This document shows, piece by piece, positions 54,915-63,782 of a DNA stretch of 64,000 nt. The stretch lies in contig NZ_SZPR01000008.1 in NCBI RefSeq assembly GCF_005280195.1, positions 675,205 to 739,204 of the forward strand. The letters run 5' to 3'. Positions within the stretch are counted from its first letter, which is position 1. The number at the start of each line of letters is the position of its first letter. The translations under genes were made by a program, and so were the position numbers. The notes below the pieces were generated by a model. It was given only the letters and a program-made list of their open reading frames with translations, was not told the DNA's origin and made no database searches. This stretch comes from Streptomyces galbus. GTDB lineage: Bacteria; Actinomycetota; Actinomycetes; Streptomycetales; Streptomycetaceae.

Positions 54915-56099
54915 TCACGCCGGATTGTCGCCGTGGGTCAGCGTCTCCCAGGCCACGAACAGGTTGTTGCTGCCCGCGGGCCGGTTGCGCTGGGTGAGTG
55001 TCTGGGTGTTCGTCATGGCGATGCCCAGCCGGTTGTGCAGGGCGTTGTAGCCGACCTCGGTGACCGGTCCCAGGCCGAGGTTCAGGGAGCCGCCGCACAG
55101 CCAGCTGGGGACGGCCGCGCCGAGTTCGTACTTGGCCTGGAAGCCGAGGGCCTGCCGGAGCCGTTCGCCGACGTCCGTGCCGTACAGGTCCTGGCCCTGG
55201 ATGCGGCTGGTCTCGGCGATGTGCGAGATGGCGGAGATGCCGTACCCGGTGTGCGTGAAGTCGCGGCAGGTCTCCTGGGTGAGGCCGGTGACGAAGGTCG
55301 ACTGCCCCTGCCAGTAGGCGACGATCTTGTCCCGGGTGGTGAGGTTCTGGCTCGGCACGGTCTTCGGCAGGTCGCCGTCCGAGGCGAGGTAGACGTAGGC
55401 GGCGGTGCGCGTGCGGAACGTCGCCATGGCCTTGTCGTAGGACGCCTTGTCCTCGAGGAAGACGGAGATGCCGACGGCGGCCTCCATCATGGACAGCTCC
55501 CAGTTGCCGTTGGAGTTCGAGCCGTTGATCACCTCGGGCAGGTAGACGGTGCGCAGCATGGTCGCGAAGCGGCCCGAGTTGGCCCAGCCGCCGGTGTACG
55601 TGTACTTGATGATCTCGGCGGCCCGGGGCCAGGTCGAGCCGGCCCAGCCGGTCTGCAGGGGCGCGTTGCTGTTGGTGTGGTCCTGGATCACGGCGGACCA
55701 GGCGTCCATGAGCTGGATGGCCTTCTTGGCGTACCGGTCGTCGCGCGTGAGGTACCAGGCGAGGGCGTCGGTGTACGCGGCGATCGCGTCCTCCCGCTCG
55801 TCGGTGCAGCCGTAGTTGGGGTTGGAGTACGAGCCGCACTCCACGACCGCGCGGGGTTTGGGCGTGCGGTTCAGGTCGGCGTACTTGCTCGCCAGGAGCT
55901 GGTCGAAGGCGCTCTTCCAGGGCTGGGCGCCGGCGTCGACCTTGCCGCGGGCGAAGTCGAGTTGGGCCCGGGAGACGGTGACTCCGGGGTGGGCGAACGT
56001 GGTGGGGGCGGCCTCGGCGCGCGGCGCGGTGACGGGCTGGGCGAGGAGGCCGAGGGCCAGGGCGCTGACGGTGCCGACGAGCAGTGCGGTCCGACGCAT
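54915..56099 (-). CDS. Secreted alginate-lyase-family (PF05426) protein
   Basis: 394 residues. Signal peptide 1-30 (ALALGLLAQPVTAPRAEA). The rest is an alpha/alpha-toroid: STWPRAAEIIKYTYTGGW, and SNSNGNWELSMMEAAVGISVFLED, the conserved NxxxW core of alginate lyases. Cleaves uronic-acid polysaccharides outside the cell; the true substrate may not be alginate. Monocistronic, with a possible operator upstream. It interrupts an otherwise housekeeping run between kdpD and DUF3710, which suggests insertion into the block. Confidence 0.85.
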   Translation of the reverse strand: MRRTALLVGTVSALALGLLAQPVTAPRAEAAPTTFAHPGVTVSRAQLDFARGKVDAGAQPWKSAFDQLLASKYADLNRTPKPRAVVECGSYSNPNYGCTDEREDAIAAYTDALAWYLTRDDRYAKKAIQLMDAWSAVIQDHTNSNAPLQTGWAGSTWPRAAEIIKYTYTGGWANSGRFATMLRTVYLPEVINGSNSNGNWELSMMEAAVGISVFLEDKASYDKAMATFRTRTAAYVYLASDGDLPKTVPSQNLTTRDKIVAYWQGQSTFVTGLTQETCRDFTHTGYGISAISHIAETSRIQGQDLYGTDVGERLRQALGFQAKYELGAAVPSWLCGGSLNLGLGPVTEVGYNALHNRLGIAMTNTQTLTQRNRPAGSNNLFVAWETLTHGDNPA

Positions 56100-56117
56100 G
56101 GCGACTCCGTTCTCATA

Positions 56118-56151
56118 TGTGAACGCAGCTCGCTCTTATGAACGCTGCGTT
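56118..56151. promoter_or_regulatory. Repeats upstream of the alginate-lyase gene
   Basis: Direct repeats TGTGAACGCAGC (56118-56129) and TATGAACGCTGC (56137-56148) are 19 bp apart. The same bases also give an inverted repeat AACGCAGC (56122-56129)/GCTGCGTT (56144-56151). Probable operator of a carbon-source regulator. Confidence 0.5.
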
Positions 56152-56229
56152 GAGCGGAGACCATAGGTACGGACCAGAACACCGTCAAGGATGCGCGCAT
56201 GACAAGTTTCGGGAGCGGCGGGACACGCC

Positions 56230-56262
56230 GGAGGGCCGCACCCCGTGGGGGTGCGGCCCTCC
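56230..56262. terminator. Hairpin after DUF3710 gene
   Basis: Perfect 15-bp arms 56230-56244 and 56248-56262, 3-nt loop, 14 nt past the DUF3710 stop (56276). Confidence 0.85.
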
Positions 56263-56275
56263 ATGTCGCTCGCGG

Positions 56276-57040
56276 TCAGCGGACCTCGGTGATCTCCGGT
56301 CCGCGCTGCAACTGACCCATGCCCCCGGCGAAGCGGGAGCCCTCGTCCTGCTGCTGGACGCCCTCCGGCACCATCTGGGCGTCGTTGGGCAGCTTCAGCA
56401 CGATCGGGTCGCGGGGCGCCATCGGGCCCTCGCCGCGGACCACGACCGTGTCCCTGAAGATCTGTTCGAGCAGCCCGGCCGCCTGCGGCTGGACCGCGCC
56501 CTGGCCGGAGATCACCCCGCGCAGGAACCAGCGCGGGCCGTCCACGCCGACGAACCGCACGACCTGGAAGCCGCCCGTGCCGTCCGGCAGCTGCACCGGC
56601 ACCTGGGCGCGCAGCTCCCAGCCCAGCGGCCCCTCGACCTCGTCGACGATGCCGCCCTGCTGGGTGATGCCGGCGGCGATCTCCTCGCGCACCTCGCCCC
56701 AGATGCCCTCGCGCTTGGGCGCGGCGAACGCCTGGAGCTGGACGGCGCTGTCGCGCAGGACGACGGTCGCCGCGACGATGGCGTCGCCCGCCACCTCGAC
56801 CCGCAGCTCCATGCCGTCGACACCCGGCACGAACAGTCCGCCCAGGTCGACGCGCCCCTCGGCGGGGTCGCGCACCTCGGTGCTGTCCCAGGGCCCGTCC
56901 GGCCGCGGCTCGGGCTCGAGCCGTACGCGCTCGCGCTCGGCCTCCACGTCGTCCGCCTCAGTGTCGACACTGTCGACGACCTGCTCGGCCTCGCCGGCCG
57001 CGTCCTCGGCGGCACCCTTCTTCTTGCGACGTCCGAACAC
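56276..57040 (-). CDS. DUF3710 protein
   Basis: 254 residues. Basic start VFGRRKKKG, an acidic linker, then the actinobacterial DUF3710 domain (DLGGLFVPGVDGMELRVEV; GPRWFLRGVISGQGA; DPIVLKLP). Function unknown; cytoplasmic. GTG 57040 has GGGAAGG 8-14 nt upstream and lies 1 nt from the dut stop, so it is co-transcribed with dut as in most actinomycetes. Confidence 0.88.
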   Translation of the reverse strand: MFGRRKKKGAAEDAAGEAEQVVDSVDTEADDVEAERERVRLEPEPRPDGPWDSTEVRDPAEGRVDLGGLFVPGVDGMELRVEVAGDAIVAATVVLRDSAVQLQAFAAPKREGIWGEVREEIAAGITQQGGIVDEVEGPLGWELRAQVPVQLPDGTGGFQVVRFVGVDGPRWFLRGVISGQGAVQPQAAGLLEQIFRDTVVVRGEGPMAPRDPIVLKLPNDAQMVPEGVQQQDEGSRFAGGMGQLQRGPEITEVR

Positions 57041-57041
57041 G

Positions 57042-57593
57042 TCACTGTCCTTCCCGGTCGGATACGACCGAAGCGTATCGATACCCACCCGTCGTGCCGC
57101 CCTCGGCGGCGTCACCGCTTGTGCTGTTCGTGCCGGCCACGGCGGCATGACCGCCGGTGGACCCGAAGCCCCCCTCGGCCCGCGCCGAATCGGGAAGCTC
57201 CGCGACCTGGAGGAAGCGGACCCTCTCGACCTGCTGGACGACCAGTTGGGCGATCCGGTCGAAGCGCTCGAACCGCACGGTCTCGCGCGGGTCGAGATTC
57301 ACCACGATCACCTTGATCTCCCCACGGTACCCGGCATCAACCGTCCCCGGGGCATTCACGAGGGCGACGCCGCACCGGGCGGCGAGCCCGGACCGCGGGT
57401 GCACGAAGGCCGCGTACCCCTCGGGCAGGGCGATCGACACCCCCGTGGGCAGGACGGCCCTCTCGCCCGGCGCCAGCTCACACGCCTCGGTGGTGCGCAG
57501 ATCGGCCCCCGCGTCCCCGGGGTGCGCGTACGCCGGAAGCGGTACGTCGGGGTCGACGCGCCGGACCAGCACCTCCAGGGGGGCGCGGCTCAC
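57042..57593 (-). CDS. dut: Deoxyuridine triphosphatase
   Basis: 183 residues. All five dUTPase motifs: HPGDAGADLRT (1), HPRSGLAARCG (2), GTVDAGYRGEIKV (3), RFDRIAQLVVQ (4) and the Gly-rich GGFGSTGG (5), followed by an extra 30-residue Gly/Thr tail. Hydrolyses dUTP to dUMP, keeping uracil out of DNA. GTG 57593 overlaps the stop of the upstream thioesterase gene (GTGA). Confidence 0.96.
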   Translation of the reverse strand: MSRAPLEVLVRRVDPDVPLPAYAHPGDAGADLRTTEACELAPGERAVLPTGVSIALPEGYAAFVHPRSGLAARCGVALVNAPGTVDAGYRGEIKVIVVNLDPRETVRFERFDRIAQLVVQQVERVRFLQVAELPDSARAEGGFGSTGGHAAVAGTNSTSGDAAEGGTTGGYRYASVVSDREGQ

Positions 57594-58174
57594 GGGTTCA
57601 CCTCGAAGGCGCGGGCCCGCCTGACCTGGTCCGGGTCGCTCATGGCGGCCTGGATCTCCTCGTCGCGCCCGTGCTGCACGAAGTGGTCGACCTTCACCTC
57701 GACGAACAGGGCGTCGGCCCGGACGGCGACCGGTCCGTCGGGGGCCCCGATCCGCCCGGTCGCCGTGGCGTAGATCTTGCGTCCGGCCACCGCGGTGACC
57801 TCGGCCTGCAGGTGGAGCGTGGTCCCGACCGGCACGGGGCGCACGAAGTCGGTCTCCAGCCGTCCGGTCACGGCGATCGTGCGCAGCAGCCAGTTCAGCG
57901 AGCCGAGCGTCTCGTCCAGCGCGGAGGCGAGCACACCGCCGTGCGCGAGACCGGGCGCCCCCTGGTGGGCGGGCCGCACGGTGAACTCGGCGGCGATGGT
58001 CACGCCCTCACCGGCCCGTGCCTCCAGGTGCAGCCCGTGCGGCTGACTGCCACCGCATCCGAAACAGTGTTCGTAGTGGGCACCGAGGAGTTCCCCGGGC
58101 GCGGGGGCGTCGGGGTGCCGTACCGGGGCAACGGCGTCGGCCGGGGGCTGAAGAGCTGGGGAAGTACCACTCAC
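57590..58174 (-). CDS. PaaI/YbgC-type hotdog thioesterase
   Basis: 194 residues from GTG 58174. Hotdog fold with the acyl-CoA thioesterase block HQGAPGLAHGGVLASALDETLGSLNWLL (Gly-Gly, catalytic Asp/Glu) and an N-terminal CFGCGGSQPHGLHL cysteine pair often seen in this subgroup. Probably hydrolyses an acyl-CoA; substrate unknown. Upstream it is divergent from DUF3093. Confidence 0.85.
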   Translation of the reverse strand: MSGTSPALQPPADAVAPVRHPDAPAPGELLGAHYEHCFGCGGSQPHGLHLEARAGEGVTIAAEFTVRPAHQGAPGLAHGGVLASALDETLGSLNWLLRTIAVTGRLETDFVRPVPVGTTLHLQAEVTAVAGRKIYATATGRIGAPDGPVAVRADALFVEVKVDHFVQHGRDEEIQAAMSDPDQVRRARAFEVNP

Positions 58175-58232
58175 AGGCGCAGACCTTACCCGCGCGTCGG
58201 GCCTCCCCGGACACCGTGCCAAGCTTGGTTTC

Positions 58233-58697
58233 ATGCAGCTCTCCGGCACCCCGTACGAAGAACGTCTCACCGCACCGCGCTCGTGGTGGCTGATCTCGTT
58301 CCTCGTGGGCCTCGCGATGGCCCTGATCCTGCTGCCGTTCGGGACCCTGCCGCTGCTGGGCGGCCTGGTCGGCGGCACCGCCGTGGCGGCCGTCATGGCC
58401 AGCTCCTACGGCTCGCTGCGCATCCGCGTGGTGGGGGACTCACTGATCGCCGGCGAGGCGAAGATCCCGGTCACGGCGCTGGGCGCGACGCAGGTGCTGG
58501 ACGCGGAGGAGGCGCGCGCCTGGCGCACGTACAAGGCCGACACGCGTGCCTTCCTGCTGCTGCGCTCCTACATCCCCACGGCACTGAAGGTCGAGGTCAC
58601 CGACCCCGAGGACCCGACGCCGTACCTGTACCTGTCGACCCGGGACCCGCAGGGGCTGGCGCAGGCGCTGGAGGCGGCGCGCAAGGCCGCCGCCTAG
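58233..58697 (+). CDS. DUF3093 membrane protein
   Basis: 154 residues. Two adjacent membrane helices (about 20-60: WWLISFLVGLAMALILLPFG..LLGGLVGGTAVAAVMA), then a cytoplasmic beta-rich domain (LRIRVVGDSLIAGEAKIPVTALGATQVLDAEEARAWRT; YLYLSTRDPQGLAQAL). Actinobacterial DUF3093, function unknown. ATG 58233. Confidence 0.88.
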   Translation: MQLSGTPYEERLTAPRSWWLISFLVGLAMALILLPFGTLPLLGGLVGGTAVAAVMASSYGSLRIRVVGDSLIAGEAKIPVTALGATQVLDAEEARAWRTYKADTRAFLLLRSYIPTALKVEVTDPEDPTPYLYLSTRDPQGLAQALEAARKAAA

Positions 58698-58733
58698 GTC
58701 GTTCCCTCGCGCGCGTGGGTACGGTGTGCGCCT

Positions 58734-59699
58734 TTACGAAGACTTTCCGCCTCCGGGCTTTCCGCCGCCGAGTTCCCTGGTGACCTCGTCCAGGGTCACC
58801 GGGTCCGCCGGCTTCTCCAGCGGCGGCAGGGCTGGCAGGGCGTCCCAGGGCACCTGGAACCGGCGCAGGTCGGCGCGGACCTTGGCGGCGAGTTTCCTGG
58901 TGTCCCGCCGGTTCATCACGGCGCCGACGGCGGCGCCCACCATGAACGGCATCAGGTTGGGCAGGTCACGCACCATGCGCTTCATGATCTGCTGGCGCAG
59001 TTCGCGCTTCATGGGGCCGCCGAGCGCGGCATTGAAAGAGGCGGGCTTGAGCACGTCGACGCCGCGCTCGCCCGACCAGGAACGCAGGTAGGCGGTGCTG
59101 CGGTCCTTCAGACCGCCCGGCGGTCGTACGCCGTAGACCTCGTGGAGTTCGGCGATGAGCTTGAGCTCGATCGCGGCCACGCCGGTGATCTCCGCGGCCA
59201 GCTCGGTGGGCATGGCCGGGGGCACGGGAAGCATCGCCGCCGCCCCGACGCCGGCTCCCACGGTGGCGCTGGCGGCCGCGGCGCCCGCCACGAGCTTGTC
59301 GGCGAGCTGTTCGGGCCCCAGGCCCGGGAACTGCTTGCGCAGCGTCTGGAGGTCCCGTACGGGGATCCGGGGGGCTATGTCGATGATCCGGTCGGCGAGG
59401 TGTCCCAGGGCCGCCCTGGCGCGGTTGCCGCCCTTGCGGGCGCCTTCGCGGGCCAGGTCCCGGGCCTTCTCCCGGATCGCCACGGCCCGTCGCCGTGCGA
59501 CGGGCGCGGGGCTCGCCGTCGGCGCCGGGACGCCGTCCCGGTCGTCCGCCGGTTCGAGCGAGGCCGCTCCCGCAGGGACGATTCCCTTGCCGGCGGGGCC
59601 TCGCTCGTCGTCACGCACGCCGTGGGGGCCTTCCACGGCCCCCTTGTCCGCTCCCCGAAGGTGGAAGCGGCGCTTCCGAGGAGGGGTCGAGCCAGTCAC
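58734..59699 (-). CDS. Conserved hypothetical protein with Ala/Gly-rich core
   Basis: 321 residues; no domain recognised with certainty. A basic, disordered N-terminal 70 residues, then helical segments with glycine-zipper character (AAAASATVGAGVGAAAML, about 140-160; PFMVGAAVGAVMN, about 262) suggest membrane contact. The sequence resembles conserved actinobacterial proteins found beside DUF4193. GTG 59699; stop is 36 nt from the convergent DUF3093 stop. Confidence 0.78.
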   Translation of the reverse strand: MTGSTPPRKRRFHLRGADKGAVEGPHGVRDDERGPAGKGIVPAGAASLEPADDRDGVPAPTASPAPVARRRAVAIREKARDLAREGARKGGNRARAALGHLADRIIDIAPRIPVRDLQTLRKQFPGLGPEQLADKLVAGAAAASATVGAGVGAAAMLPVPPAMPTELAAEITGVAAIELKLIAELHEVYGVRPPGGLKDRSTAYLRSWSGERGVDVLKPASFNAALGGPMKRELRQQIMKRMVRDLPNLMPFMVGAAVGAVMNRRDTRKLAAKVRADLRRFQVPWDALPALPPLEKPADPVTLDEVTRELGGGKPGGGKSS

Positions 59700-59712
59700 G
59701 GCCGACCCGCCC

Positions 59713-60009
59713 TCAGTCGCAGTCGCGGCAGATCGGCTGGCCGTTCTTCTCCCTGGCCAGCTGGCTGCGGTGGTGCACCAGGAAGCAGCTCATGCACGTG
59801 AACTCGTCCTGCTGCTTGGGCAGCACTCGGACGGCCAACTCCTCGTTCGAGAGGTCGGCTCCGGGCAGCTCGAGGCCTTCGGCGGCCTCGAACTCGTCGA
59901 CGTCGACGGAGGACGCCGACTTGTCGTTCCGCCGGGCCTTCAGCTCTTCGAGGCTGTCGGAGTCGACGTCGTCGTCGGTCTTGCGTGGAGTGTCGTAGTC
60001 GGTAGCCAT
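59713..60009 (-). CDS. DUF4193 zinc-ribbon-like protein
   Basis: 98 residues. An acidic N-terminal half (DYDTPRKTDDDVDSDSLEELKARR) and a C-terminal Cys pair set CMSCFLVHHRSQL..CRDCD that should bind zinc. DUF4193 proteins are conserved throughout actinomycetes; some act as partners in transcription or RNA contexts, but the role here is unknown. ATG 60009 follows GGGGGAGAG. Confidence 0.9.
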   Translation of the reverse strand: MATDYDTPRKTDDDVDSDSLEELKARRNDKSASSVDVDEFEAAEGLELPGADLSNEELAVRVLPKQQDEFTCMSCFLVHHRSQLAREKNGQPICRDCD

Positions 60010-60404
60010 GTCGCTCTCCCCCTCTGGGTGTCTGCGGTGTCTCCAGCGCACGTAACGCGTGAGAGGCCGGACTTGTGCCCGACCCGAGGCGGAGATTTTG
60101 CCTCACATCAAGGTCTGTTACTCAATCGACACCCAACCGGACTCCTCAAGAGTGATCGGCTTGGATGGCGAAGCGGACCGTACACGGTTCCCATGCCGCA
60201 CTTCAAAGGCGTCTCACCGTGTACTTCCCGTGATATGCACCCCCGAAAACAGGGACTTTCCCGGCTTTCGGGCAGCCCACATGATCACGGAGAGTAGATG
60301 GCCGGAAATTCGCGCTTGTGATCGATCACACACGGAGCGCTCGAGCGGAGGCCGTGAGAATTCCGCTCGAAGCGAACAGTTCCGTGGATGCCGACGCGAG
60401 CTTT
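60010..60404. other. Gene-free stretch upstream of DUF4193
   Basis: 395 bases, AT-richer than average. It must hold the DUF4193 promoter; a CutS transcript would end in its right part. No ORF with codon bias, hairpin or repeat of note was seen. Confidence 0.5.
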
Positions 60405-61652
60405 TCAGAGGGGCAGCGTGACCCGCATCACAAGACCTCCCCCTTCCCTCGGCTGTGCCGCGATGTGACCGCCGTGGGCGCGTGCCACGGACCGGACGAT
60501 CGACAGGCCGAGTCCGACTCCCTTGTCGCTGCCCGTCCGCTCCGTGCGCAAACGCCGGAAGGGCTCAAACAGATTGTCGATCTCGTACGCCGGCACGACC
60601 GGCCCCGTGTTGGACACGACCAGCACCGCCTGGCCGTGCTGCACCTCCGTGGTGACCTCGACCCAGCCGCCCTCGGGGACGTTGTAGCGCACCGCGTTCT
60701 GCACCAGGTTCAGGGCGATGCGCTCCAGCAGGACGCCGTTGCCCTGGACGACGGCGGTCTCCCGCTTGCCGCGGATGTCGACGCCCTTGGCCTCCGCCTC
60801 GCCGTGCACCTGGTCGATGGCCTGTCCCGCGACCTCGGCGAGGTCGACGGGCTTGCGCTCGACGATCTGGTTGTCGCTACGGGCGAGCAGCAGCAGCCCC
60901 TCCACGAGCTGTTCGCTGCGCTCGTTGGTGGCCAGCAGCGTCTTGCCGAGCTGCTGGAGCTCCACGGGCGCGTGCGGGTCGGACAGGTGCACCTCCAGCA
61001 GCGTGCGGTTGATCGCCAGGGGCGTGCGCAGCTCGTGCGAGGCGTTGCCGACGAAGCGCTGCTGGGCGGTGAAGGCCCGCTGGAGGCGCTCCAGCATCTC
61101 GTCGAAGGTGTCGGCCAGCTCCTTGAGCTCGTCGTCCGGGCCGTCCAGCTCGATGCGCCGGGACAGGTCCGAGCCCGCCACCGCGCGCGCCGTGCGCGTG
61201 ATGCGCCCGAGCGGGGAGAGCACCCGGCCGGCCATGGCGTAGCCGAACGCGAACGCTATGACCGCGAGGCCGAGCAGGGCCAGCAGCGAGCGGCTGAGCA
61301 GGTGGTCCAGGGCGACCTGGCGCTGGCTGTCGATGCAGGCGCTGATCGCGGAGTTGAACTCGGGCAGCGTCAGGTTGCCGGAGGTGACGGCGGGGCAGTT
61401 GTCGCTGCTGACCTTGATGTCCGTGCCGCCCGCGATCTTGAACAGGGGTTCGTTGCCCGTGTTCAGGGCCTGCGCGGCCAGCAGGTAGATGATCGACAGC
61501 AGCAGGATGCCGGCGATCAGGAACATGCCGCCGTACAGCAGGGTGAGCCGTATGCGGATGGTCGGGCGCAGCCACGGGAACGGGGGCTCCGCTCGCCGGG
61601 GGTCCCAGGTGGGCTTCGGTGGCGCCTGCGGGGGCGCGGGTGTCGCGGCCAC
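60405..61652 (-). CDS. cutS: CutS sensor histidine kinase
   Basis: 415 residues. Two membrane helices (about 34-58 and 148-170) flank an about 90-residue extracytoplasmic sensor that contains only two cysteines (SSDNCPAV and SACIDS), well placed for a redox-sensitive disulphide. HAMP (about 175-225), H-box NASHELRTPLA, HATPase (QNAVRYNVPEGG; SDKGVGLGLSIV). Partner of CutR; the pair was first linked to copper/actinorhodin control in S. lividans and later to secretion stress (memory). GTG 61652, 4 nt after the cutR stop. Confidence 0.93.
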   Translation of the reverse strand: MAATPAPPQAPPKPTWDPRRAEPPFPWLRPTIRIRLTLLYGGMFLIAGILLLSIIYLLAAQALNTGNEPLFKIAGGTDIKVSSDNCPAVTSGNLTLPEFNSAISACIDSQRQVALDHLLSRSLLALLGLAVIAFAFGYAMAGRVLSPLGRITRTARAVAGSDLSRRIELDGPDDELKELADTFDEMLERLQRAFTAQQRFVGNASHELRTPLAINRTLLEVHLSDPHAPVELQQLGKTLLATNERSEQLVEGLLLLARSDNQIVERKPVDLAEVAGQAIDQVHGEAEAKGVDIRGKRETAVVQGNGVLLERIALNLVQNAVRYNVPEGGWVEVTTEVQHGQAVLVVSNTGPVVPAYEIDNLFEPFRRLRTERTGSDKGVGLGLSIVRSVARAHGGHIAAQPREGGGLVMRVTLPL

Positions 61653-61656
61653 GGGA

Positions 61657-62310
61657 TCAGATCCGGTAGCCGGAACCGGGCACGGTGACGATCACCGGGG
61701 GCTCGCCGAGCTTGCGGCGCAGGGTCATCACGGTGACCCGTACGACGTTGGTGAAGGGGTCTGTGTTCTCGTCCCAGGCCTTCTCCAGCAGTTGCTCCGC
61801 GGAGACGACGGCGCCCTCCGAGCGCATCAGCACCTCCAGGACGGCGAACTCCTTCGGCGCGAGCTGGACCTCCTTGCCGTCGCGGAAGACCTCGCGGCGG
61901 TTGGGGTCGAGCTTGATGCCGGCGCGCTCGAGCACGGGCGGCAGCGGCACGCTGGTGCGCCGGCCGAGGGCACGCACGCGGGCGATCAGCTCGCTGAAGG
62001 CGAAGGGCTTGGGGAGGTAGTCGTCGGCGCCGATCTCCAGTCCCTCGACCCGGTCGCTGACGTCGCCGGAGGCCGTGAGCATCAGCACGCGCGTGGGCAT
62101 GCCGAGCTCGACGATCTTGCGGCACACGTCGTCGCCGTGCACGAGCGGGAGGTCGCGGTCGAGGACGACCACGTCGTAGTCGTTGACGCCGATGCGCTCC
62201 AGGGCGGCCGCACCGTCGTACACGACGTCGACGGCCATGGCCTCCCGGCGCAGTCCGGTGGCCACCGCATCGGCGAGCAGCTGCTCGTCCTCGACGACGA
62301 GTACGCGCAC
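61657..62310 (-). CDS. cutR: CutR response regulator
   Basis: 217 residues, the S. lividans CutR length. Receiver with VVVLDRDLPLVHGDD phosphorylation site and KPFAFSEL; OmpR-type winged helix (LAPKEFAVLEVLMRSEGAVVS; TNVVRVTVMTLRRKLGEPPVI). GTG 62310 follows AGGAAGG. Precedes cutS by 4 nt. Confidence 0.94.
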   Translation of the reverse strand: MRVLVVEDEQLLADAVATGLRREAMAVDVVYDGAAALERIGVNDYDVVVLDRDLPLVHGDDVCRKIVELGMPTRVLMLTASGDVSDRVEGLEIGADDYLPKPFAFSELIARVRALGRRTSVPLPPVLERAGIKLDPNRREVFRDGKEVQLAPKEFAVLEVLMRSEGAVVSAEQLLEKAWDENTDPFTNVVRVTVMTLRRKLGEPPVIVTVPGSGYRI

Positions 62311-62722
62311 GTCGCTTGTCCTTCCTGTGTCCACCCGCGTAGCGCGTGGGGCGCTCGCGGGCAGCGTCTGCCGGGGGTGTGACCTCCATCCTGCCCTTTT
62401 CGGCCATAAGTCGGCAGTAAGGCGGGAGGGGGCCGCTCCGGCGCCGGGTGCGGGCCCCGGGAATGCCGGATTTTCTCCGTGGGTTGAGGTTTCCGTGGAA
62501 GGGAGCGGGGGGAGGACGCTTTACACCCCGCGATCACGCTCTGCACGTACCGCAGCACCATGCGGTGCATCTCCTCCGCTGCTCCGCAGAGCGGGCGTGG
62601 GTGTCCGGCACCGTCGCCGCCCGGCAGGGCAGCGCTGGGCACCCTGTTGGAGACGTGATCGCCCCTTCCGAACGGCACACCCCCGTGCCATCGACCCACG
62701 ACCCAGGACGAGGGGGCGCAGC
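62311..62722. other. Gene-free divergent region upstream of cutRS
   Basis: 412 bases between the cutR start and the small plus-strand gene. The only functional signal I can point to is GAGGGGGCG at 62710-62718, the ribosome site of the small gene. No repeat or hairpin stands out. Confidence 0.5.
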
Positions 62723-62896
62723 ATGGACGCATTCACTACGGGACTTCTGCAGCGCATAAAGACGACCGAGTCCGACCTGACGCGGGCTAGGGACGAAGGC
62801 GACGACTTCCTCGTCGAGGTGGAGCAGGGCGAGCTCGACGACCTGCGCCGCCTCGCGGCCGAGCACGGTGTGGAGGTCGGCGCCACGAGCGTCTGA
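62723..62896 (+). CDS. Conserved small protein
   Basis: 57 residues: a helical, charged protein (MDAFTTGLLQRIKTTESDLTRARDEGDDFLVEVEQGELDDLRRLAAEHGV by segments) with coiled-coil character. Strong GAGGGGG ribosome site and ATG. I recall similar short proteins next to the monophosphatase gene in other Streptomyces. Function unknown; convergent with the phosphatase gene. Confidence 0.75.
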   Translation: MDAFTTGLLQRIKTTESDLTRARDEGDDFLVEVEQGELDDLRRLAAEHGVEVGATSV

Positions 62897-62961
62897 CCAG
62901 TTCGTGGACCGACGGGCCTCCGGTGAATCCAGCACCGGGGGCCCGTCGGCGTTCCCGGCGG

Positions 62962-63774
62962 CTAGCGCCAGGCGTCGAAGTCCTCCAGGAGCCGCTGGAG
63001 GGGCTCGAAGACGCCCGGGGCGGCCGCGATCGTCAGGGCGTGCGAGGGGCGCTCTCCGGGCCGTCCACCGGTCAGGGCGCCCGCTTCCCGGGCGATGAGG
63101 TCCCCCGCCGCGACGTCCCAGGGGTGCAGTCCGCGCTCGTAGTAGCCGTCCAGGCGGCCGGCGGCCACGTCGCACAGGTCGACCGCGGCGGAGCCGCCGC
63201 GCCGGATGTCCCGCAGCAGCGGGACGAGCCGGGCGGCGACCTCGGCCTGGCGGGTGCGGACCTCGGTGACGTAGTTGAAGCCGGTGGACACCAGGGCCTG
63301 CTCCAGCGGCGGAGCCGGCCGGCAAGCGAGCGCGCGGGTGCCGTCCCAGGCGCCGGTGGCCCACGCCCCGCCCCCGCGCACCGCGTGGTACGACTCGCCG
63401 CGCATCGGGATCTCCACGACGCCGGCGACGGTCTCGCCGTCCTGCTCGGCGGCGATGGAGACGGCCCAGGTGGGCAGGCCGTACAGGTAGTTCACGGTGC
63501 CGTCGAGCGGGTCGATCACCCAGCGGACTCCGCTGGTGCCGTCGCCGGAGGCGCCCTCCTCGCCGAGGAAGCCGTCGTCGGGGCGCCGCTCGGCGATCAG
63601 TGTGGTGATCAGCTTCTCGGCGGCGATGTCCATCTCGGTGACCACGTCGATGGGGCTGGACTTGGTCGCGGCGACGGCGAGGTCGGCGGGCCGGCCGTCG
63701 CGCAGCAGGGCACCGGCCCTGCGGGCGGCCTCCTGGGCGATCTCCAGCAGCTCGGTGTGCAGGGGGTCGGTCAC
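62962..63774 (-). CDS. Inositol-monophosphatase-family phosphatase
   Basis: 270 residues from GTG 63774 (AGGA 6-9 nt upstream; an in-frame GTG at 63786 is possible). Metal-binding motifs FLGEEGASG, WVIDPLDGTVNY (DPLDGT) and HPWDVAAGDLIAREAGA. Hydrolyses inositol-1-phosphate or a related phosphate (histidinol phosphate, PAP) in a Mg2+-dependent way. It overlaps nothing but lies 8 nt after the upstream stop, so the two are probably co-transcribed. Confidence 0.93.
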   Translation of the reverse strand: MTDPLHTELLEIAQEAARRAGALLRDGRPADLAVAATKSSPIDVVTEMDIAAEKLITTLIAERRPDDGFLGEEGASGDGTSGVRWVIDPLDGTVNYLYGLPTWAVSIAAEQDGETVAGVVEIPMRGESYHAVRGGGAWATGAWDGTRALACRPAPPLEQALVSTGFNYVTEVRTRQAEVAARLVPLLRDIRRGGSAAVDLCDVAAGRLDGYYERGLHPWDVAAGDLIAREAGALTGGRPGERPSHALTIAAAPGVFEPLQRLLEDFDAWR

Positions 63775-63782
63775 GGGGGTCC

